Assembly (NCBI RefSeq): GCF_045865695.1
Contig: NZ_BAACAP010000199.1
Location: 9,911-73,910 of the forward strand
Length of the DNA stretch: 64,000 bases
Direction of reading: 5' to 3'
From: Scytonema sp045865695
GTDB lineage: Bacteria; Cyanobacteriota; Cyanobacteriia; Cyanobacteriales; Nostocaceae
In this document: positions 17,441-26,740 of the stretch, in pieces
Position numbering within the stretch: the stretch's first letter is position 1
Layout of the letters: each line of letters begins with the position of its first letter
Program-made: the position numbers and the translations under genes
Notes under the pieces: generated by a model
The model's database searches: none
What the model was told of the DNA's origin: nothing
Seen by the model: only the letters and a program-made list of their open reading frames with translations

Positions 17441-18599
17441 TTAATTCAATGTTACGAAGTAGTTATCCAATGCTTGCTGAATTGCTCTACCTATTGCACA
17501 AGCAACGGGTGGCGGAACCGAGTTAGCAACTTGGCGATGTTGATCCAAGTAACGCACTCTACCAGAACGACCGCGAATTGGTTCTTTTAAAAGGTAACGA
17601 TCGCGATACCCATGAATACGCATATACTCGCGAGGAGTCAAATAGCGGTCTTCAGTTGGATGAAAAAATATCTCTCCACATCGTAAAGTGATGGAAGGTT
17701 CCGTCCTAGACAAACGGCGGAATTTTGTGGTGTCTTTCTTAGTCAATTTGCACCTTTGCTCAACAGGAAGGTGTAGTTCCTTTGCTAGATGTGAACCTTC
17801 GGGGACACCGTGAATGCGCTTGCGATCGCCAATCGGTGTAATATCAACATGGTTATCATTCAGTTGGTCATCTCTACACGGTATTGGTTCACCAAGCCCC
17901 CTTAGCACCTCTCCAACACTAACATAAGGTAGCAATGGAGAAATAGAGAGAGTAGGTTTTGAGGGATCGCTATGTGTGGGAGGAGGAAACTCAAAGCCTC
18001 CATCCTTTGGCAACTATAAATACCCTTTCACGCATCTGCGCTACACCATATTCTACGGCTCGAATAACCTTCATCTTCAGCTCGTAACCAAGTTCTTGGA
18101 GCTGCATTTGAAGCAATTCGTAGACGCCACCAATTTTACCGTTCCTATCTGGTGCATTCAGAAGCCCTTTGACTTGCTCGATTAAAATTACCTTGGGTTG
18201 CAACACTTGTGCAAAACGCACAAACTCAAACAGTAATGTTCCCCTCTCGTCTTCCAAACAACCACGTTTGCCGATTTGTGAAAATGACTGACAGGGGCTA
18301 CCACCACATAATAAATCAAGTTTACCCGGTAATAGAAGTAGTTCCCCCATCAATTGCGTTGGCTCGACATTACGGATATCGTCTTCAATCACACGAGTGC
18401 TTCGCCCATCGCGGTTTGCACTTGCACGTGAAGTATGACAGCAATGTGGATCGATCTCAATGCAAGCAAGGATATCAAAACCTGCTTGCATGAGACCTAA
18501 ATCTAAGCCACCAGCACCAGAAAAGAGTGATAAAGCAGTTCGCGATCTATTTTGTTGGGGTCGCAAATTTTCAACCATATTGTGCTTATCCCTTGCCAT
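17441..18599 (-). pseudogene. DNA (cytosine-5) methyltransferase, split by a frameshift
   Basis: The 5' frame (18599-17991) carries motif I (LSLFSGAGGLDLGLMQAGF), the catalytic PCQ motif (CGGSPCQSFSQIGKRG), an EQV version of motif VI (LIEQVKGL, where ENV is usual) and motif VIII (AQMRERVFIVA). It ends after KGWRL. A second frame (18013-17441) continues from KDGGFEFPPPTHSD to the target-recognition region, motif IX (YLTPREYMRIHGY) and motif X (QVANSVPPPVACAIGRAI). One extra G at about 18005 separates the halves. Together they make a complete enzyme of about 385 residues. No restriction enzyme is adjacent, so it was probably an orphan or solitary methylase. A sequencing error could also explain the break. 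Confidence 0.85.
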
Positions 18600-18977
18600 A
18601 GAATAATCACTTTAATAGATAAAGATGGCTCATACCAATTCTCTTTATTCAAGCAACACATTGAGATCCCCCTAAATCCCCCGATAAATTGGGGGACTTT
18701 GAACATTTCTCCCCCTGAAAACTTAGTCCGCGCCAGCGGACTTCGTTTGTATAGCCGCGATTACGAACATCGCTTGGGCTAAAAAAACGTAACCACCATT
18801 AATAAAGAACGGGCAAGGATGCCCGTCCCACAAGATAAAATACCTATAAATAATAGTAGTGGGAGCGATAAGCCTTCGGCTTAACGGCTATACTGCCGTA
18901 TCGCACAACTTGCACTCATCACCCCCACCTTATTTTTCTCTTATGAATTAATAGCACCAGCCTCTGGGAACAAATAA
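18600..18977. repeat. intergenic region with dispersed palindromic repeats
   Basis: Contains CCCCCTAAATCCCCC with its partner TTGGGGGAC (18668-18700), a short repeat also seen near 50275 and 50300, and a GGGCAAGGATGCCCG palindrome near 18810. No gene was seen. These are common intergenic elements of filamentous cyanobacteria. Confidence 0.6.
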
Positions 18978-20591
18978 TTACTCAGCAATATTAACCAAAC
19001 CTGAAACTTCGGAATCAGCCACTGTTGGGGCAGTAAAAATTTGAGAATATAAGCTTGTTGGTTGTTGTTCGGCAACAACAGGTAGAACTTGACGGGCATG
19101 CATTGCGACTGCCACTGTTTTCACATCATAAGCTTGTGTTGCTAACTTAGGATACAAGCCAATACCGATGATGGGAATTAACAAGCAAGCAGCGATCAAC
19201 AGTTCGCGAGGTTTAACATCTTGTACCACAGCATCCAGAACCAATTCTTGACTTTGCTTGCCGTAGAACACTGCGCGTAACATGGACAATAAGTAAATCG
19301 GAGTCAAGATAATACCAACAGCCGAGAGAAGTACAACAACTACTTTAAAGCTGGAACTGTAAACATCGCTTGTAGCAAGTCCTAGGAAAACCATCAACTC
19401 ACCTACGAAACCGCTCATTCCAGGTAGCGCTAGAGAAGCCATCGCGCCTGCTGTGAAAAGAGCAAAGGTTTTAGGCATAACTTTTGCCATACCACCCATC
19501 TTATCCATCATCAATGTGTGAGTCCGCTCGTAAGTCACACCGGAGAGGAAGAACAAGCTAGCAGCAATCAAACCGTGAGAAACCATCTGCAGCATTGCAC
19601 CACTGATACCCATTTCTGAATAAGAGGCAATACCAATCAGAACGAATCCCATATGAGCAATTGAAGAGTAAGCCAAGCGACGCTTGAGGTTGTTCTGAGC
19701 AAAAGCACAACAAGCACCGTAGATGATGTTCACTACACCCAAAATCGCTAGGACTGGGGCAAACACTACATGAGCGTTGCTCAACATTTCCATGTTGATA
19801 CGGATGAGGGCATATCCACCCATCTTTAACAACACACCAGCAAGAATCATTGAACCAGGTGCAGATGCTTCACCATGAGCATCGGGAAGCCAGGTATGTA
19901 GGGGGAAAATTGGCAGTTTGACGCCAAAGGCAATTAGGAAGCAAGCGTAGACGAGTAACTCTAATGTTTTTGAATATTCTTTCATTCCCAGAGTTGCCAT
20001 GTCGAAGGTGACAGTGTCTCCAGAGAATGCCATTGCAAAACCTGCTACCAGGATAAAGATAGATGCAGCAGCAGTGTAAAGAATAAATTTGGTCGCTGCG
20101 TAACGGCGCTTTTCTCCTCCCCAAATAGAAATCAGCAGGTAAACTGGTACCAACTCGATTTCCCACATTAGGAAGAACAACAGCAGATCCTGGGCAACAA
20201 ACACCCCTATCTGAGCGCTGTACATGACCAGCATCAACGCATAAAATAATCGCGGCTTTTTGGTTACCTTCCAAGCCGCGAATATTGCAAGAGTATTAAT
20301 TAAACCTGTCAGCAGTAACAAAGGCATTGACAAACCATCGACTGCTACAGACCAGTTCATTCCCAACTGAGGCACCCAGGCATACTTCTCAACCAACTGG
20401 AATGCTGAGCTTTGAAAATCGTAATCCTGCCAAAAGGCATAAATCATCAACGCAAAATCTGCAAGTGCCACTCCTAGACCGTACCAACGGACTGTTTTGC
20501 CCTCTTTATCTGGAATGAAGGGGATGGCTGCGGTAGCCACCAATGGCAAGGTAATTATGGCTGTTAGCCAAGGGAACTCGAAAGCATTCAT
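18978..20591 (-). CDS. ndhD: NAD(P)H-quinone oxidoreductase subunit 4 (NdhD)
   Basis: A 537-residue, strongly hydrophobic proton-pumping subunit of the thylakoid NDH-1 complex. It shows the conserved antiporter-like core: LMWEIELVPVYLLISIWGG (TM5 Glu), VKLPIFPLHTWLPDAHGEAS (TM7 Lys and loop), LLKMGGYALIRIN, and NNLKRRLAYSSIAHMGFVLI. The sequence is closest in style to the NdhD1/D2 respiratory and cyclic-flow type rather than the CO2-uptake NdhD3/D4 type, but this split needs a tree. ATG 20591 is chosen over an upstream TTG. It stands alone, with no ndhF next to it. Confidence 0.93.
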   Translation of the reverse strand: MNAFEFPWLTAIITLPLVATAAIPFIPDKEGKTVRWYGLGVALADFALMIYAFWQDYDFQSSAFQLVEKYAWVPQLGMNWSVAVDGLSMPLLLLTGLINTLAIFAAWKVTKKPRLFYALMLVMYSAQIGVFVAQDLLLFFLMWEIELVPVYLLISIWGGEKRRYAATKFILYTAAASIFILVAGFAMAFSGDTVTFDMATLGMKEYSKTLELLVYACFLIAFGVKLPIFPLHTWLPDAHGEASAPGSMILAGVLLKMGGYALIRINMEMLSNAHVVFAPVLAILGVVNIIYGACCAFAQNNLKRRLAYSSIAHMGFVLIGIASYSEMGISGAMLQMVSHGLIAASLFFLSGVTYERTHTLMMDKMGGMAKVMPKTFALFTAGAMASLALPGMSGFVGELMVFLGLATSDVYSSSFKVVVVLLSAVGIILTPIYLLSMLRAVFYGKQSQELVLDAVVQDVKPRELLIAACLLIPIIGIGLYPKLATQAYDVKTVAVAMHARQVLPVVAEQQPTSLYSQIFTAPTVADSEVSGLVNIAE

Positions 20592-21084
20592 CACTGACAA
20601 TCGGTTTTTATTTTTGCTTTTAATTACATTATATTAAGCAATCGTTACTTTTGTAAACCTTATTCTTCCATTCAAAACAAAATCTTTAAATTTTATAGGA
20701 ATAAATACTTATTTTTTCATCAAGTTCATTCTAAATGTAAAGTTTTACTACGTCAACAAAAAACGGCAGCTCTTGCCACCGTTACAAAATTTAATAATAT
20801 ATATGTTTTGAGATAGAGGTTTTGCTATCCAAGTTTTATCTACTTATGCAAAAAGGTACATAAGAGAACTTTTTTATGGATTTGTAATACAGTTGACAAA
20901 AAATCAAGCAAATGTTCTTCTGGAACAGATAAACGAAACAAAACTGTATACTGTGGTTCAAACAACCCGGTTTTTGTCCAGAAGACGCATATTTTTCGAG
21001 CAAGTTCCTCACTTTAGGCTCCATCTGGGAACGAGATGAGTGAGTATCCTCAAAGAAGTTGAGAAACAAAGTAAAATCTCCAAC
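20592..21084. other. intergenic region between ndhD and thrB
   Basis: About 490 bp, AT-rich. Apart from a terminator-like hairpin at 20757-20783 no feature is supported. A 77-codon frame on the minus strand (20836-21069) was judged too weak to call, having an odd Cys/Phe-rich composition. Confidence 0.45.
20755..20783 (-). terminator. rho-independent-type terminator
   Basis: Read on the minus strand, AACGGTGGCA-AGAGC-TGCCGTT forms a GC-rich hairpin followed directly by TTTTTTG. It lies about 300 bp beyond the thrB stop and could end the thrB transcript or a short RNA transcribed from the gap. Confidence 0.55.
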
Positions 21085-22032
21085 CTACTCAATGACTAAT
21101 CTAGCTCCTTGAGTGTCAAGACAAAGCGATCGCACTTCCGCCTTCACCCCCTCCTTTAACCAAGCATCTGCCATAGCCTTAGCCACAGCATCAGCACGAA
21201 CCCTATCCGTCAAAGCCAAAAGCGTCGGTCCCGCACCACTAATTACCATCCCGTAAGCACCAGCCCCAGTAGCAGCAGAATTCACTGCATCATAACCTCG
21301 AATTAACCCCTTGCGATAAGGCTGGTGTAACCTATCCTGCAAACCAGCCCTCAACCAATCACCCCTCCCAGTTTCCAAGCCCCGCAATAACAAGCCGAGA
21401 TGCGCCGTATTAAAAATAGCATCTCCACGACTAACCTCAGATGGCAAAACCTGTCGGGCTTCCTTCGTTGAAAGCTCAAAATCTGGAATTGCTACCACAG
21501 GAACAATCTCCTGACTCCAGGGAATCTCACAAATCTCCCACAAACTTTCTTTTTCTTTCAGCAATTCATTCTCTACCCCCGTTGCTGCCAAACGACATCC
21601 CCCTAAAAACGCAGGCACAACATTATCCGGATGTCCTTCCAACGTAATAGCCAACTCCAGCAATTGTGACTGACTCAGAGGTTCACCAGCCAATACATTG
21701 GCACCAATCAACCCACCAACTATAGCTGTTGCCGAACTTCCCAAACCTCTCGCTAATGGCACGCCAAGGGAAATATCGATCTGCACAAAGGGTGGCGATT
21801 GCTCTATAGATTCGTAAAATTTTACAAAAGCTTGGTACAGTAAATTACTTTCATCAGTCACAACCCGTTCGGCTTCAGCACCCGTCACAGTTATGACCCA
21901 TCGCCCTTGAGAGTGGCGAATAAACTTAAACTCGTTGTACAGAGTCAAAGCAGCACCAATGCAATCAAACCCCGGTCCCAAATTAGCAGTCGTTGCGGGG
22001 ACAGTAATAGTGGCACAAGAAACTACAGACAT
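21085..22032 (-). CDS. thrB: homoserine kinase
   Basis: A 315-residue GHMP kinase. The N-terminal VPATTANLGPGFDCIG and the ATP-binding GVPLARGLGSSATAIVGG are diagnostic of ThrB, and the C-terminal VISGAGPTLLAL is the third GHMP motif. It phosphorylates homoserine in threonine and isoleucine synthesis in the cytoplasm. Length matches the family. It appears monocistronic; no thrC or hom gene is nearby. Confidence 0.95.
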   Translation of the reverse strand: MSVVSCATITVPATTANLGPGFDCIGAALTLYNEFKFIRHSQGRWVITVTGAEAERVVTDESNLLYQAFVKFYESIEQSPPFVQIDISLGVPLARGLGSSATAIVGGLIGANVLAGEPLSQSQLLELAITLEGHPDNVVPAFLGGCRLAATGVENELLKEKESLWEICEIPWSQEIVPVVAIPDFELSTKEARQVLPSEVSRGDAIFNTAHLGLLLRGLETGRGDWLRAGLQDRLHQPYRKGLIRGYDAVNSAATGAGAYGMVISGAGPTLLALTDRVRADAVAKAMADAWLKEGVKAEVRSLCLDTQGARLVIE

Positions 22033-22087
22033 TTTTATGCTTCAGAGCAAATAATCAAACAGCTTCTCATGAAAACGGTTAATTTGC

Positions 22088-22121
22088 TCACTGGTCACTG
22101 GTCACTGGTCACTGGTCACTG
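22088..22121. repeat. CACTGGT heptamer tandem repeat
   Basis: Four or five tandem copies of CTGGTCA lie 60 bp upstream of thrB. They belong to the same family as the repeats near 10430, 30545 and 42770. Confidence 0.8.
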
Positions 22122-22264
22122 TATAATATAGATACAAAACTTAAAAAAAATAAAAACTTGATTTATAAAGTTTGTGAAAAGATCCAAATTTCTGTTATGT
22201 TTAATTTCAGAGAGGGCGATCTAAGGTCACAAGCCCCAGAAAAAAATTAGCGGACTGGAATTTA

Positions 22265-22300
22265 TCGCTTCCAGCCCGGTAAAAAAAGCGGGCTAACCTT
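22265..22300 (-). terminator. hairpin downstream of ycf35
   Basis: AGCCCG-GTAAAAAAAG-CGGGCT forms a 6-bp GC-rich stem about 55 bp beyond the ycf35 stop. The A/T-rich loop, rather than a T-tail, makes it a weak terminator candidate; a processing or stability element is possible. Confidence 0.35.
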
Positions 22301-22350
22301 TTAAGGGACTTGGTTAACCCGTGCAGCTTTGGAAACGCGCAGAGTAATGG

Positions 22351-22701
22351 TTATTGCAATACCAACTTAACGTTGGCATTTTGCAAGCCGCGCTGCTTCA
22401 CTTCAGCCAGAGTCTTGTTAACAGCATACTTCTGGTTGATAGAGTTGATAAGTTCGGTTTGGTTATGCTTCTTAGCAACGCCCCACAGGTCTGCAATCAA
22501 ATCAAAGGAGCCGTCGCTGTTACGAGACCAACCGAGGTCATATTCGCCTTCGAGAACAGCAACTAAGTCAGCACGAACACGCTGACCGTTGTAACCACGA
22601 ACATCTGCTTCAGTCTTCACGGAGATGCCGAGGTCGCGCAGGGAAGCCTTGAGGATTTCAGCATCAGTGATTTTGGTACGCAGAGTGCTAAAGTGAGACA
22701 T
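22351..22701 (-). CDS. ycf35: Ycf35 family protein (DUF1257)
   Basis: A 116-residue protein starting MSHFSTLRTKITDAEILKAS and containing YDLGWSRNSDGSFDLIAD, as in the plastid- and cyanobacteria-conserved Ycf35/DUF1257 family. ATG 22701 is chosen because GGAGGAAA precedes it; the frame opens five codons upstream. Its biochemical role is unknown. It lies upstream of ycf46 on the same strand... with ycf46 transcribed before it, so the two ycf genes are neighbours and may be co-regulated. Confidence 0.88.
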   Translation of the reverse strand: MSHFSTLRTKITDAEILKASLRDLGISVKTEADVRGYNGQRVRADLVAVLEGEYDLGWSRNSDGSFDLIADLWGVAKKHNQTELINSINQKYAVNKTLAEVKQRGLQNANVKLVLQ

Positions 22702-22885
22702 TTGGGTTTCCTCCAATGAGAAAGTAGAGAAAAGACAACGGTTTGTTTTTGCAAAGTCGCGTTTGGCAGAACGCGATTGGCAGTAGCTGTAACGGGGTGA
22801 TAACTCCTATTGAGGCACTGCCTTTTTTTTAAACTGCTAGCTTTTGGTGCTAGCCTTTCCCCCCTGTGGTAGCAGGAGAAAGCTT

Positions 22886-24397
22886 TTAGAACTCCATGCG
22901 CTGGTATTCAGCTACGGAGGCTGCAGCAGGTCTTGCTCGCTGTCTAGCCCAATCTCTTAGGGCTGTTACCTGTTCTTGCATCGTTCGAGACAGCGGCAGT
23001 GTTGCCTTCAGTGCTGCAATAATATCTAGTTGAGTGAACTCGCGATCTTGGGCAAAAGCTTCGTACATTGCCGCTACGATCGCCTGTTCAATTTCTGCCC
23101 CAGAGAAGCCATCTGACATCTTGGCAAGTTGTTCTAGGTCAAACCTGGAGATGTCATTGCGGCGCTTATTCAAGTGAATCTGAAATATATCCTGACGCTC
23201 TTCACTTGTGGGCAAATCAACAAAGAAAATTTCATCAAAGCGACCCTTCCTCAAAAATTCTCCAGGTAAGCGCTCAACTCTGTTAGCTGTCGCCATTACA
23301 AACACTGGTGACTTTTTCTCTTGCATCCAAGTGAGGAAAGATCCAAATATCCGGCTAGAAGTTCCACCATCAGAATCAGAAGACCCCGCACTTCCGGCAA
23401 AGGATTTGTCTAATTCATCAATAAACAAGATGACTGGGGAAATAGACTCTGCTGTTTTTAGGGCATTACGTAAGTTGGCTTCCGAACGTCCTACCATGGA
23501 ACCATCATAGACACGTCCCATATCCAACCGTAACAATGGTAAACCCCAAAGTCGAGAGGTTGTTTTGGCTATCAACGATTTACCGCAACCGGGAACCCCC
23601 AAAATTAACATTCCTTTAGGTTGAGGTAACCCATACTCTCGCGCTCTTTCTGTAAAAGCGTTTGAACGTTGCTTGAGCCATTTTTTCAGTTCTTCCAAAC
23701 CTCCGACACCATCTATAGTTTCATCTTCTTCTATGTACTCAAGTATACCATTTCGGCGAATGAGTTGCTTTTTCTCAGATAAAACTATATCGACTTCTTC
23801 CTCCGTCAAACGCCCTGAGGTTACCTGGGCTTTACGATAAACTTTTTCTGCTTCATCTTTTGTCAACCCTAAAGCTGCTCTGAGAAGTTTTTCTCTCGCT
23901 TCAGTTGTTAACCTTCGCCCGCGATTCAGTTCTATATGGTGAGTCAATACCTTATTCAAGTCTCCCATATCTGGTAGCGGGAAGTCAAGAACAACAACTT
24001 CCTTCTCCAACTCAATAGGAACTTGCTGCATCGGAGACATTAAAATAATATTTTTGTGCGTACCTTTAAAACTCGCGATCGCATCTCTTAGCGATCTTGT
24101 CGTCGCAGGTGCATCTATAAAGGGGTGTAAATCTTTAAGAATAAATATACTTGGTTCTTTCTGCCGAATAATCCATTCAATTGCAGCTTCCGGAGAAACT
24201 GTATTGTGCTGAGTGACATTTCTAGGCTGACCGTACTCTACGATGCCGTGAGTCACTGTCCAAACATAAACTTTTCGCTGTGGCTTCGATGATTGAGCGA
24301 TATTAGAAATTCCTTGCTCAGCCCGCTCTTCCTCGGAGGTCACAAGGTAGATTAGAGGGTATTGAGCTTGAATGAGTATATTGAGCTCTTCTTTCAT
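22886..24397 (-). CDS. ycf46: Ycf46 AAA+ ATPase
   Basis: A 503-residue AAA+ protein. Residues 1-220 form the Ycf46-specific N-terminal region; the AAA+ module follows with Walker A (GVPGCGKSL), Walker B (VILFIDELDK), sensor 1 (FVMATANRVERLP) and the arginine finger region (FLRKGRFDEIFF). Cyanobacterial Ycf46 (Slr0374 in Synechocystis) has been linked to acclimation to low CO2 and photosynthesis; the mechanism is not known. The protein is complete. A ribbon-helix-helix gene lies 104 bp upstream and ycf35 lies 185 bp downstream, all on the same strand. Confidence 0.9.
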   Translation of the reverse strand: MKEELNILIQAQYPLIYLVTSEEERAEQGISNIAQSSKPQRKVYVWTVTHGIVEYGQPRNVTQHNTVSPEAAIEWIIRQKEPSIFILKDLHPFIDAPATTRSLRDAIASFKGTHKNIILMSPMQQVPIELEKEVVVLDFPLPDMGDLNKVLTHHIELNRGRRLTTEAREKLLRAALGLTKDEAEKVYRKAQVTSGRLTEEEVDIVLSEKKQLIRRNGILEYIEEDETIDGVGGLEELKKWLKQRSNAFTERAREYGLPQPKGMLILGVPGCGKSLIAKTTSRLWGLPLLRLDMGRVYDGSMVGRSEANLRNALKTAESISPVILFIDELDKSFAGSAGSSDSDGGTSSRIFGSFLTWMQEKKSPVFVMATANRVERLPGEFLRKGRFDEIFFVDLPTSEERQDIFQIHLNKRRNDISRFDLEQLAKMSDGFSGAEIEQAIVAAMYEAFAQDREFTQLDIIAALKATLPLSRTMQEQVTALRDWARQRARPAAASVAEYQRMEF

Positions 24398-24500
24398 ACT
24401 TCGACCTACTTGAGACCTTTACAGACAGTACAGACATCGCCAACTTAAAATTGAGGGGGAGAGAATTATGAACAATATCTCTACTACTCACAATTCCCAC

Positions 24501-24830
24501 CTAGCAAGGAACCAATTCTTCCTCACCTTTCTGATTCGTTTCATCCATTTCTTCAATGGAAATACGTTCTCCAATTATTCCTGGCTGCTTACCAAGGGCT
24601 GCCAGTTCACCGTCACGGATGACTAACGAACTTTCACAACTTGGGCAGGAATAAACTCTATGAGACCTTCCATAGGAAGCTTCTTCCACCAATTCTGAAT
24701 GTGCCAGATAGAAACCCAGTGCGCGTTCTGCTAGCTCTGACATCGGTTCCGAGTCAACTGCCGAACGAATTTTTAGTTTCCTATGAAGTTCCGGCGACAA
24801 ATACAAAGTAACCTTTTGCTTAGTTTGCAT
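24501..24830 (-). CDS. ribbon-helix-helix protein with zinc-finger-like CPSC motif
   Basis: A 109-residue protein. The N-terminus (KQKVTLYLSPELHRKLKIRS, then SEPMSELAERALGFYL) is a CopG-type ribbon-helix-helix fold. The middle has CPSCESS after a YSCP turn, possibly one half of a zinc site, and the tail is acidic. It is likely a DNA-binding regulator. Since it lies directly upstream of ycf46 on the same strand, regulation of ycf46 is possible (inferred). Confidence 0.7.
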   Translation of the reverse strand: MQTKQKVTLYLSPELHRKLKIRSAVDSEPMSELAERALGFYLAHSELVEEASYGRSHRVYSCPSCESSLVIRDGELAALGKQPGIIGERISIEEMDETNQKGEEELVPC

Positions 24831-24934
24831 ATTACTGTTTTGAGGTCTTACCCGGGTATGTATTTCACGATATCGGCTGACTTTCTGCTTGTCAACCCAC
24901 CAAGACGTTTTGACGGCATTTTTGTAATATTTCT

Positions 24935-25205
24935 TAATTTGGGGACTGGGGACTAGGGACTGGGGACTGGGGACTGGAGACTAGGGACTAGGAATTGGGA
25001 AAAGCTATTCAATTCTCCATACCCAATCCCCAATCGCCATTGCCCCTTATCCCCAGAGGGAACCCCGAGTTCCCCAATCGCCATTGCCCCTTATCCCCAG
25101 AGGGGACCCCGAGTTCCCCAATCGCCATTGCCCCTTATCCCCAGAGGGGACCCCGAGTTCCCCAACCCAATCCCCAATCCCCAATCCCCAATCCCCAATC
25201 TTTCA
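24935..25205. repeat. short tandem repeats: GGGGACT and CCCCAAT heptamers and a 44-bp unit
   Basis: GGGGACT/GGGACTA heptamers run from about 24941 to 24992. A 44-bp unit beginning CAATCGCCATTGCCCC repeats at 25031, 25075 and 25119, with only single-base differences. CCCCAAT heptamers follow to about 25200. The whole sits in the 435-bp gap upstream of sqdB. A degenerate copy of the 44-bp unit lies at 37381-37480 upstream of lpxB. Not a CRISPR: no spacers. Confidence 0.85.
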
Positions 25206-25265
25206 TGATTACAGGTGTCACAAACCTGATAGATTTAGCTATCAGCGAGTAAAAACTTGGTAAAA

Positions 25266-26420
25266 ATGAAAGTCCTGGTTATTGGTGGCGATGGTTATTG
25301 CGGTTGGGCAACCGCACTTTACCTTTCAAATCGAGGTTATGAAGTTGGTATTTTAGATAGTTTAGTGCGACGGCATTGGGATAACGAGCTGGGAGTAGAA
25401 ACTCTAACTCCAATCGCACCAATTCAACATCGAATTCAACGCTGGCACGATTTGACAGGGAAATCTATTGACCTGATTATTGGCGATATCACTAACTACG
25501 AGTTTTTGAGTAAAGCGTTGCACAAATTTCAGCCAGAAGCGATCGTGCATTTTGGCGAACAAAGATCCGCGCCTTATTCAATGATTGACCGCGAACACGC
25601 TGTTTTTACCCAAGTCAATAACGTAGTTGGGACTTTAAACTTGTTGTATGCGATGCGGGAAGACTTCCCAGACTGTCACTTAGTCAAATTAGGGACAATG
25701 GGAGAATATGGAACACCCAACATCGATATCGAAGAAGGGTTCATCACAATCGAGCATAACGGGAGAAAGGATACTCTACCCTACCCCAAACAACCCGGTT
25801 CAATGTATCATTTGAGTAAAGTTCACGACAGCCACAACATCCATTTTGCGTGTCGGGTTTGGGGACTGAGAGCTACAGACCTAAATCAGGGTGTTGTTTA
25901 TGGGGTTTTGACAGAAGAAACAGGCATGGATGAACTGTTGATTAACCGTTTGGATTACGATGGTGTATTTGGGACGGCGCTGAATCGCTTCTGTATCCAA
26001 GCAGCCATCGGGCATCCCCTGACAGTTTACGGCAAAGGCGGTCAAACCAGAGGATTCTTGGATATTCGAGATACAGTGCGGTGTATCGAAATTGCCGTAG
26101 CCAATCCAGCACAACCAGGAGAATTCCGCGTCTTCAACCAGTTCACCGAACTATTCAGCGTTGGCGATTTAGCAATGATGGTGAAGAAAGCTGGTAACGC
26201 ACTCGGACTGAGTGTAGAAATTAACAACTTAGAAAATCCCAGAGTCGAGAAAGAAGAGCATTACTTCAACGCTAAAAACACCAAACTGTTGGATCTTGGG
26301 TTGCAACCTCATTATCTTTCTGACTCTTTACTCGATTCTCTGTTGAATTTCTCCATTAAGTACCAAAATCGAGTTAATAAATACCAAATTTTGCCTAAAG
26401 TCTCTTGGCGAAGAAGTTAG
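25266..26420 (+). CDS. sqdB: UDP-sulfoquinovose synthase
   Basis: A 384-residue short-chain dehydrogenase/reductase-type enzyme making UDP-sulfoquinovose from UDP-glucose and sulfite, for the thylakoid lipid SQDG. Visible motifs: the Rossmann fingerprint VIGGDGYCGWATALYLS, the GEQRSAPYSMID substrate segment, KLGTMGEYGTPN, and the catalytic Tyr/Lys in MYHLSKVHDSHN. ATG 25266 is chosen over a TTG three codons upstream. It is followed after 320 bp by sqdX on the same strand, the usual cyanobacterial pairing. Confidence 0.95.
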   Translation: MKVLVIGGDGYCGWATALYLSNRGYEVGILDSLVRRHWDNELGVETLTPIAPIQHRIQRWHDLTGKSIDLIIGDITNYEFLSKALHKFQPEAIVHFGEQRSAPYSMIDREHAVFTQVNNVVGTLNLLYAMREDFPDCHLVKLGTMGEYGTPNIDIEEGFITIEHNGRKDTLPYPKQPGSMYHLSKVHDSHNIHFACRVWGLRATDLNQGVVYGVLTEETGMDELLINRLDYDGVFGTALNRFCIQAAIGHPLTVYGKGGQTRGFLDIRDTVRCIEIAVANPAQPGEFRVFNQFTELFSVGDLAMMVKKAGNALGLSVEINNLENPRVEKEEHYFNAKNTKLLDLGLQPHYLSDSLLDSLLNFSIKYQNRVNKYQILPKVSWRRS

Positions 26421-26740
26421 AGCAATCTGAAAGGATGTAGTCTCAAAAATGAAGTATAAAATTTGACGTTTATAGCGATTGAAAAACAGAGAAAATAAAT
26501 GTTTGTAGCAGTACTTAAAATTTTTTACAAATGATTTAAGATTGCTATGCGTTTATTCGTAACACAATTGGTACGTAAAATCAAATTGTGTTCTTTTTCA
26601 TCTTTTATCGTTCATTTTTTATACTTCATCCTTTTAGACATGGGTTTTGTTGACAGTTATTCACGGAAAAACCTCACAACAAATAATTCATTTCCCATGC
26701 CCCATGCCCTATTTTCCAGACAGTACTGAGATAATCTTAT
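26421..26740. other. sqdB-sqdX intergenic region
   Basis: About 320 bp, AT-rich, without a recognised gene or repeat. The length suggests sqdX may have its own promoter. Confidence 0.45.

Noticed and set aside
20836..21069. 77-codon frame between ndhD and thrB
   Set aside because: Unusual Cys/Phe-rich composition, no recognisable family, no clear ribosome-binding site; likely noncoding.
25031..25165. Possible CRISPR array from the 44-bp tandem repeats
   Set aside because: Units are directly adjacent and identical throughout; there are no unique spacers and no cas genes.
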